Shown here: piece by piece, positions 61,701 through 64,000 of the stretch
Layout of the letters: each line of letters opens with the position of its first letter
How positions within the stretch are numbered: the first letter of the stretch is position 1
From: Salminus brasiliensis
Lineage: Eukaryota > Chordata > Actinopteri > Characiformes > Bryconidae
Length of the DNA stretch: 64,000 nt
NCBI RefSeq assembly: GCF_030463535.1
Contig: NC_132897.1
Location: 5,506,316 to 5,570,315, forward strand
Direction of reading: 5' to 3'
Notes under the pieces: model-generated
The model's database searches: none
The model's input: only the letters and a program-made list of their open reading frames with translations
Told to the model about the DNA's origin: nothing
Position numbers and translations under genes: made by a program

Positions 61701-64000
61701 CTTCCACTACCAGCGAGTGTTCAGTGGGTAACCTCCACTACCAGCGAGTGTTCAGTGGGTAACCTCCACTACCAGCGAGTGTTCAGTGGGTAATCTCCAC
61801 TATCAGCTGAACACTCGCGCAACTGGGTAACCTCCAGTCTCAGCGAGTGTTCAGTGGGTAACCTCCACTATCAGCGAGTGTTCAGTGGGTAACCTCCACT
61901 ATCAGCGAGTGTTCAGTGGGTAACCTCCACTATCAGCGAGTGTTCAGAGGATAACCGCCACTATCAGTGAGTGTTCAGAGGATAACCGCCACTACAGCGA
62001 GTGTTCAGTGGGTAACCGCCACTACCAGCGAGTGTTCAGTGGGTAACCTCCAGTCTCAGCGAGTGTTCAGTGGGTAACCTCCAGTCTCAGCGAGTGTTCA
62101 GTGGGTAACCTCCAGTCTCAGCGAGTGTTCAGTGGTAACCTCCACTATCAGCGAGTGTTCAGTGGTAACCTCCACTATCAGCGAGTGTTCAGTGGGTAAC
62201 CTCCACTATCAGCGAGTGTTCAGTGGGTAACCTCCACTATCAGCGAGTGTTCAGAGGGTAACCTCCACTATCAGCGAGTGTTCAGTGGGTAATCTCCACT
62301 ATCAGCGAGTGTTCAGTGGGTAATCTCCACTATCAGCGAGTGTTCAGTGGGTAATCTCCACTATCAGCGAGTGTTCAGTGGTAATCTCCACTATCAGCGA
62401 GTGTTCAGTGGGTAACCTCCACTATCAGCGAGTGTTCAGTGGTAACCTCCACTATCAGCGAGTGTTCAGAGGATAACCTCCACTATCAGCGAGTGTTCAG
62501 AGGATAACCTCCACTATCAGCGAGTGTTCAGTGGGTAACCTCCACTATCAGCGAGTGTTCAGTGGGTAATCTCCACTATCAGCGAGTGTTCAGTGGGTAA
62601 TCTCCACTATCAGCGAGTGTTCAGTGGGTAACCTCCACTATCAGCGAGTGTTCAGTGGGTAATCTCCACTATCAGCGAGTGTTCAGAGGATAACCTCCAC
62701 TATCAGCGAGTGTTCAGTGGTAACCTCCACTATCAGCGAGTGTTCAGTGGTAACCTCCCACTATCAGCGAGTGTTCAGTGGTAACCTCCACTATCAGCGA
62801 GTGTTCAGAGGATAACCTCCACTATCAGCGAGTGTTCAGAGGATAACCTCCACTATCAGCGAGTGTTCAGAGGATAACCTCCACTATCAGCGAGTGTTCA
62901 GAGGATAACCTCCACTATCACGAGTGTTCAGTGGGTAACCTCCACTATCACGAGTGTTCAGTGGGTAACCTCCGCTATCAGCGAGGGTTCAGAGGATAAC
63001 CTCCGCTATCAGCGAGGGTTCAGTGGATAACCTCCGCTATCAGCGAGTGTTCAGTGGATAACCTCCGCTATCAGCGAGTGTTCAGAGGATAACCTCCGCT
63101 ATCAGCGAGTGTTCAGAGGATAACCTCCGCTATCAGCGATTGTTCAGAGGATAACCTCCGCTATCAGCGAGTGTTCAGTGGATAACCTCCACTATCAGTG
63201 AATGTTCAGAGGATAACCTCCACTATCAGCGAGTGTTCAGTGGGTAACCTCCACTATCAGCGAGTGTTCAGTGGGTAATCTCCACTATCAGCGAGTGTTC
63301 AGTGGGTAATCTCCACTATCAGCGAGTGTTCAGTGGATAACCTCCACTATCAGCGAGTGTTCAGTGGATAACCTCCACTATCAGCGAGTGTTCAGTGGAT
63401 AACCTCCACTATCAGCGAGTGTTCAGTGGGTAATCTCCACTATCAGCGAGTGTTCAGTGGGTAATCTCCACTATCAGCGAGTGTTCAGTGGATAACCTCC
63501 ACTATCAGCGAGTGTTCAAAGGATAACCTCCACTATCAGCGAGTGTTCAGAGGGTAACCTCCACTATCAGCGAGTGTTCAGAGGATAACCTCCACTATCA
63601 GCGAGTGTTCAGAGGATAACCTCCACTATCAGCGAGTGTTCAGTGGGTAATCTCCACTATCAGCGAGTGTTCAGTGGATAACCTCCACTATCAGCGAGTG
63701 TTCAAAGGATAACCTCCACTATCAGCGAGTGTTCAGTGGGTAACCTCCACTATCAGCGAGTGTTCAAAGGATAATGATTGCTGTTAGTCTGTTCTGATGA
63801 TAATGTTCACTATTATAGTGTTCAGAGCACAATGCTCAGTGACATTCTACAGGACAATCTTCACTTTAAGAGTGTTCAGAGGACACTTTTCACTATTAAA
63901 AAAGTGGGTACTGTGGCAAACTGGCTACCACTGATAATATGTAATATGTAATAATACGTAATAATAAATCATAACTCTTACCCAGCAATAACGTGTCCAA
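31752..64000 (-). CDS. fbxw8: F-box/WD repeat protein 8, C-terminal WD40 part (8 exons seen, 5' part outside window)
   Basis: Substrate receptor that in mammals pairs SKP1 with CUL7-RBX1; reported targets include IRS1 and cyclin D1. Exons in transcript order: 64000-63982 (partial), 58406-58249, 57591-57395, 57077-56838, 43745-43618, 36504-36331, 33302-33186, 31920-31752. They sum to 1,202 nt, about 400 codons with stop, all phases closing. WD-repeat signatures: SGDVRLWDT, AYENGCVDVWS, GNKDRRVRVFDLRTG (across a junction), VSGGGEGLVGVWE. The ending RHRGVICYYDFSVD...LPICRSS...GLAMPY matches the C-terminus of FBXW8 as I know it, with about ten extra residues. The F-box and N-terminus lie beyond 64000. 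Introns are very large (13.1, 7.1 and 5.6 kb) and made mainly of satellite DNA. Confidence 0.94.
32320..32625 (+). mobile_element. tRNA-derived SINE in the last fbxw8 intron
   Basis: The head AAGTGGCTTAGTGGTTTAAC (A box TGGCTTAGTGG) and GAGTTTGAATCCC (B-box like) are well placed for a polymerase III promoter. The body holds TTGCCATCAGCGGC, GCGCAGTTGGCC and GTTAGCTGGTGCGGTGGAGC. It is related to 9660-9950. Confidence 0.75.
32730..32945 (-). mobile_element. SINE body, inverted, next to the 32320-32625 copy
   Basis: On the minus strand it reads GCTGCTTGCCATCGGCAGCC, GAGAGAGCACAGTTGGCC, TTGCTCTCTCCAGGTGGGTA, and then towards 32730 a tail CAAATTGGGGAGAAAATGGG. It shares blocks with 32320-32625 and 9660-9950 and lies in opposite orientation about 100 bases away from the former. 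Confidence 0.65.
33186..33302 (-). CDS. fbxw8: fbxw8 penultimate coding exon
   Basis: Encodes HPVRHTRFNASALVTANIPD, then EKSPRGACITDDDLTAH. The acceptor is TGTGCAG; the donor GTAGCT at 33185 is off-consensus at +5. Confidence 0.93.
33551..33797 (+). mobile_element. Short DNA transposon in fbxw8 intron
   Basis: The left end TATACGGACAAAAGTAATGG (33556 on) and the right end GTGTCCACAAACATTTGGAC (33768 on). About 245 bp; the internal block TTCCACTGCTCCAGAGCTCA is shared with other copies. Confidence 0.8.
33951..33976. repeat. (GT)n microsatellite
   Basis: About 13 GT dinucleotides in an fbxw8 intron. Confidence 0.9.
34108..34596 (+). mobile_element. Short DNA transposon with a different interior, both inverted ends
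   Basis: The left end TATGGACAAAAGTATTGGGA (34115 on) and the right end TGTCCCAATACTTTTGTCCA (34565-34584) are exact inverted copies. The interior (TTAATTAGGTCTGGAGCTTT, CTCTGTGGTTCCTCCTAAAC) differs from the other copies, so it is a separate subfamily using the same ends. Confidence 0.85.
34740..35390 (+). mobile_element. LINE 3' end (Rex1/L2-like tail)
   Basis: AGCGCCACAGGAGGTCATTT and GTGGCCATCAAACTCTAGAA resemble the last codons of fish Rex1/L2-type LINEs. The end CCTCCTGGGATCAATAAAGT plus ATTTCTGATTCTG is the familiar 3' terminus of such elements. It is 5' truncated and contains no reverse transcriptase core. Confidence 0.65.
36331..36504 (-). CDS. fbxw8: fbxw8 WD40 exon (VRVFDLRTG)
   Basis: Encodes VRVFDLRTGTSVVSLYAHHL, then GVTTVQADDWKIVSGGGEGL and VGVWEMRMGAKLWEMHN. 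The DDWKIVSGG stretch is strongly diagnostic of FBXW8. The acceptor is TTCTTAG, the donor GTGAGA at 36330. Confidence 0.96.
36770..37110. other. Unique intronic block with homeodomain-type TAATT motifs
   Basis: Non-repetitive sequence in an fbxw8 intron with TTAATCACTGG, TCTAATTACGC and TTTCAATTAATCACAA. It looks like the sort of AT-core block seen in conserved enhancers, but conservation cannot be judged from one sequence. Confidence 0.25.
37319..37403. repeat. (CA)n microsatellite, about 42 units
   Basis: An uninterrupted run of AC dinucleotides of about 84 bases, directly followed by a Tc1-like transposon fragment. Confidence 0.97.
37404..37600 (+). pseudogene. Tc1-like transposase fragment, copy 1
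   Basis: The plus strand reads PTVKHGGGCIVLS followed by a VAASGN motif, equal to the GGG...G..ASG core of Tc1 transposases. It is preceded by GCTCTGGAAAAATGTTAAAG, a Tc1 terminal-like sequence. Only a short part of the transposase is present. A near-identical copy lies at 42440-42615. Confidence 0.7.
39490..39594 (+). repeat. Left member of a ~105-bp direct repeat bracketing the 42-bp array
   Basis: TCTGTACTACAGAGCAGGTC through AACAGAAAGTGAATA; almost identical to 42299-42403 (only a few mismatches). The two members flank the satellite array and are in the same orientation. Confidence 0.9.
39595..42262 (+). repeat. 42-bp minisatellite array, about 62 units, in fbxw8 intron
   Basis: The unit is GGCCAGTGAGTGGATGGAGA followed by AGGTAGGTGTTTCTAGTAAATT. 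Because 42 is divisible by three, it is open on both strands: 905 codons on the minus strand (39542-42259) and three long frames on the plus strand separated only by a GAGTGA variant. Neither strand shows non-repeat coding sequence, so these are not genes. A higher-order period of 1,218 bp (29 units) is seen: 40167-41384 recurs from 41385. It lies wholly between fbxw8 exons 36504 and 43618. Confidence 0.95.
42299..42403 (+). repeat. Right member of the ~105-bp direct repeat
   Basis: Near-identical to 39490-39594. It follows the array exit sequence GCCATGCCAACCTGATGCGG and is itself followed by a Tc1-like fragment. Confidence 0.9.
42440..42615 (+). pseudogene. Tc1-like transposase fragment, copy 2
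   Basis: Same PTVKHGGGCIVLSG core as 37404-37600 and the same downstream sequence TCTACCAATAATATCCAA. The two copies differ at only a few positions, which suggests a recent segmental copy rather than two old insertions. Confidence 0.7.
42700..43230 (+). repeat. Degenerate ACTGAATTATTCATAGT array
   Basis: Imperfect units of about 20-24 bp (TTCATAGTGGATACTGAATAA, ACAGTGGTTACTGAATTATT). Interrupted by (TA)n at 43083-43133 and (CA)n at 43134-43161. Related in reverse complement to 47090-49210. Confidence 0.8.
43083..43161. repeat. Compound (TA)n(CA)n microsatellite
   Basis: About 25 TA units followed by about 13 CA units, 460 bases from the nearest fbxw8 exon (43618). Confidence 0.95.
43618..43745 (-). 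CDS. fbxw8: fbxw8 WD40 exon (VKVYSLET)
   Basis: Encodes VKVYSLETRQPELNLGNSPG, then DFTCINLRDAPPHLLVCGNK. The acceptor is CTCTCAG next to a (CT/GA) tract at 43747-43766; the donor is GTACCA at 43617. It sits between two satellite-filled introns. Confidence 0.94.
43780..44506 (+). repeat. Second 42-bp array with its transposon-end-like precursor units
   Basis: At 43780-44060 loose units read AAAGTGGCCAGTGAGTGAAA with GTACAAGTTAGATGTTTCTA; from about 44061 to 44480 regular 42-bp units follow, about ten of them. It ends in the same exit sequence (GCCATGCCAACCTGATGCGG, 44490) as the large array. It lies in the next intron, beyond exon 43618-43745. It is open on both strands by periodicity. Confidence 0.9.
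45240..45545 (+). pseudogene. LINE reverse-transcriptase C-terminal remnant
   Basis: Translation in pieces gives CNSLLAGLPMGIISPLQRIQ, then LHSLRWLPVSS, matching the '(D)YCNSLLAGLP...LQ.IQN.....L.WLPV' end of fish CR1/L2/Rex1-type LINE ORF2. A stop replaces the Tyr of DYCNSL and there are frame changes. Dead 3' fragment. Confidence 0.7.
45570..46022 (+). mobile_element. Short DNA transposon in fbxw8 intron
   Basis: The left end TTTATGGACAAAAGTATTGG (45577 on) is intact; inner blocks GGGCTAGAGGGGTATAAAGC and CCAAAATCTAGTAGAAAG are typical. The right end decays after TTTTTATACCTCTGATCTC. Confidence 0.8.
46521..46624. repeat. (CA)n microsatellite with CACACT variants
   Basis: About 24 CA units followed by eight-base CACACACT cycles (ACACACTC). 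Confidence 0.95.
46711..46793. repeat. (CA)n microsatellite, about 41 units
   Basis: Uninterrupted AC run, the second long CA tract within 200 bases. Confidence 0.97.
47090..49210 (+). repeat. Degenerate ACTATAAATGATTCAGT array, about 2.1 kb
   Basis: Short units of about 20 bp (ATAAATGATTCAGTATCTAC) repeat with much divergence. Longer cycles of about 120-150 bp can be seen at 47125, 47278, 47398 and 47518 (TATATGATTGAATATGCACT). Interrupted by a unique piece at 47750-47945 and by a SINE tail at 48126-48237. Confidence 0.85.
48126..48237 (-). mobile_element. SINE tail fragment inside the ATGATTCAGT array
   Basis: TTATGGCATTTAGCTGACGC, CTCTTATCCAGAGCGACTTA and AGTGTTAGGAGTCTTGCCCA match the 22736-22970 SINE in the same orientation. 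It lacks the tRNA-like head (5' truncated) and array sequence resumes directly on both sides. Confidence 0.8.
49215..49340 (+). mobile_element. Short DNA transposon, right part only
   Basis: It contains CACATCTGTGTCAGCAATGG and the right end GGTGTCCACAAACATTCAGA, as in the complete copies. Confidence 0.7.
50640..51010. other. Unique intronic block in fbxw8
   Basis: GC-balanced, non-repetitive sequence in the middle of a repeat-filled intron (for example TCTCATTACAGAGGCCTGTG and TCATCTAATTACAATCAACA). No open frame or exon signal fits fbxw8. Candidate conserved element only. Confidence 0.25.
51380..52830 (+). repeat. GGTTGCTATGGTGTTGCTAG tandem array, about 1.45 kb
   Basis: The basic unit is about 21-23 bp (TGTTGCTAGGTGGTTGCTAT). 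Higher-order periods are visible: 149 bp for the first cycles (starts near 51467, 51616, 51765) and then 222 bp (near 51765, 51987, 52209). It is the reverse complement of the 15180-15570 repeat. Several short open frames inside it are artefacts. Confidence 0.92.
53938..54506 (+). mobile_element. Short DNA transposon in fbxw8 intron
   Basis: The left end CTGTCCAAATGTTTGTGGAC (53947 on) and the right end GTGTCCACAAACATACTGAC (54474 on) are inverted. Internal blocks GGATGGTGCTCCAGCCAATA and GAAGCTGTGGAGCCATGAAA match the family. Confidence 0.85.
55230..56128 (+). mobile_element. hAT-type non-autonomous transposon with target-site duplication
   Basis: The ends are TAGGGCTGCAACAATGAATC and ATTCGTTAGTTGCAGCCCTA, inverted copies. 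Flanking 8-mers CTCTATTC (55222-55229) and CTCTTTTC (56129-56136) match at 7 of 8 positions, the 8-bp duplication expected for hAT. About 0.9 kb with a (GT)n tract at 55659-55714 and no transposase frame. Confidence 0.85.
55659..55714. repeat. (GT)n microsatellite inside the hAT element
   Basis: About 27 GT dinucleotides. Confidence 0.95.
56838..57077 (-). CDS. fbxw8: fbxw8 WD40 exon (acidic loop)
   Basis: Encodes VDGLLVVPGKRALPLVSAWA, then an acidic insert SQSEEEEDQD, then LLHFVYGQPVTCLDATPCRA. In frame at both ends, 240 nt. The acceptor is TTTCAG, the donor GTGGGT at 56837. The acidic loop differs from the mammalian protein as I recall it. Confidence 0.93.
57130..57360 (+). repeat. 'Aagaaccct'-type dispersed repeat in fbxw8 intron
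   Basis: Contains AGTGGTTCCTCCAAGAACCA, TGAAGAACCCTTCACATGAT and AAGGTTCTTCACTCTCACAC, a family common in fish. Related pieces occur at 57640-57725 (minus) and 7345-7425 (plus), which share an AATGCCATGGAAGAACCACC-like core. Confidence 0.5.
57395..57591 (-). CDS. fbxw8: fbxw8 WD40 exon (CVDVWSTEAG)
   Basis: Encodes CVDVWSTEAGLEPIHHYQHL, then QRVSALDLSTDSPVLATASG and a segment ending LIHLPKP. The acceptor is TTGGCAG, the donor GTAAGT at 57394. Confidence 0.93.
58249..58406 (-). CDS. fbxw8: fbxw8 WD40 exon (SGDVRLWDT)
   Basis: Encodes YTSGDVRLWDTVHWDSGALY, then PPPYVSFVRVNETVASAAYE. The acceptor is CTCCGCAG (58414-58407), the donor GTAAGA at 58248. A full WD40 blade strand pair is visible. 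Confidence 0.93.
58500..58771 (+). repeat. Degenerate precursor units of the 31-bp array
   Basis: AT-rich, diverged units such as GTGTTCAGAGGATAATGTTC, spaced about 27-45 bases, before the regular array begins. Similar decayed units trail off at 63772-63890 on the other side. Confidence 0.8.
58772..63771 (+). repeat. 31-bp minisatellite array, about 160 units, in fbxw8 intron
   Basis: Unit GTGTTCAGTGGGTAACCTCC followed by ACTATCAGCGA. Common variants: GGATAACC for GGGTAACC, CCGCC for CCTCC, CCAGCG for TCAGCG, and 29-30 bp deletion units. It occupies about 5.0 of the 5.58 kb between the exons at 63982 and 58406. Each unit has a short AGTGG/CCACT self-complementarity around GTAACCT. No long frame is open, since 31 is not divisible by three. 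Confidence 0.97.
63982..64000 (-). CDS. fbxw8: fbxw8 exon, 3' end only (cut by window edge)
   Basis: Nineteen bases on the minus strand read GHVIAG across the junction into the next exon (YTSGDVRLWD), with donor GTAAGA at 63981-63976. The phase agrees with the next exon. Short, so support rests on frame, donor and protein continuity. Confidence 0.75.

Noticed and set aside
58772..63771. Possible CRISPR-like array (regular short repeats)
   Set aside because: Repeats are directly head to tail with no unique spacers, in a vertebrate intron; it is a minisatellite.

Overview
The window is vertebrate nuclear DNA, almost certainly from a teleost fish. Its genes are split into short exons with GT/AG introns. 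Its non-coding part is full of fish-type repeats: tRNA-derived SINEs with the usual 'CTCTGGATAAGAGCG' tail, Tc1-like transposase debris, short-inverted-repeat DNA transposons, an hAT-type element, LINE 3' tails and many (CA)n tracts. I cannot name the species. No bacterial, viral, rRNA, tRNA or CRISPR feature was seen.

Three protein-coding genes were reconstructed exon by exon. (1) fbxo21 (+, CDS 1459-15871, 12 exons, 633 aa) has an F-box, then a SirB1/transglutaminase-like region, then a YccV/HspQ-like C-terminal domain. (2) tesc, tescalcin/CHP3 (+, CDS 19748-29935, 8 exons, 219 aa), is an N-myristoylated EF-hand protein. (3) fbxw8 (-, CDS 31752 to beyond 64000) is represented by seven complete exons and a 19-base piece of an eighth; these encode the WD40 part, and the F-box exons lie beyond the right edge. 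All splice phases close without adjustment. The order FBXO21-TESC-FBXW8, with tesc and fbxw8 converging tail to tail, matches the neighbourhood I recall from human 12q24. The two F-box genes are SCF-type ubiquitin ligase receptors; tescalcin is a calcium sensor for the Na+/H+ exchanger NHE1. I see no evidence that the three act in one pathway.

Layout: 1-1060 is a tetranucleotide-like AT-rich repeat. 1340-17240 is fbxo21 with transposon-rich introns. 17240-19560 is an intergenic stretch with a degenerate TTTTACATTTACC array. 19560-29935 is tesc, whose introns hold a second copy of that array, an inverted SINE pair, an array rich in perfect heat-shock elements (intron 4) and a 36-bp minisatellite (intron 5). 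29936-31751 separates the convergent genes. 31752-64000 is fbxw8 with very large introns built from minisatellites: 42 bp (39.6-42.3 kb and 44.05-44.5 kb), AGCAACCAC-type (51.4-52.8 kb), ACTGAAT-type (42.7-43.2 and 47.1-49.2 kb), and a 5-kb 31-bp array (58.8-63.8 kb) that fills about 90% of one intron.

The most noteworthy items are non-coding: the roughly fifteen perfect three-unit heat-shock elements in tesc intron 4; the 42-bp satellite that appears to have grown from a transposon end and is open on both strands; the duplicated leader-plus-array on both sides of tesc exon 1; and weak fbxo21 donors followed by long U tracts.
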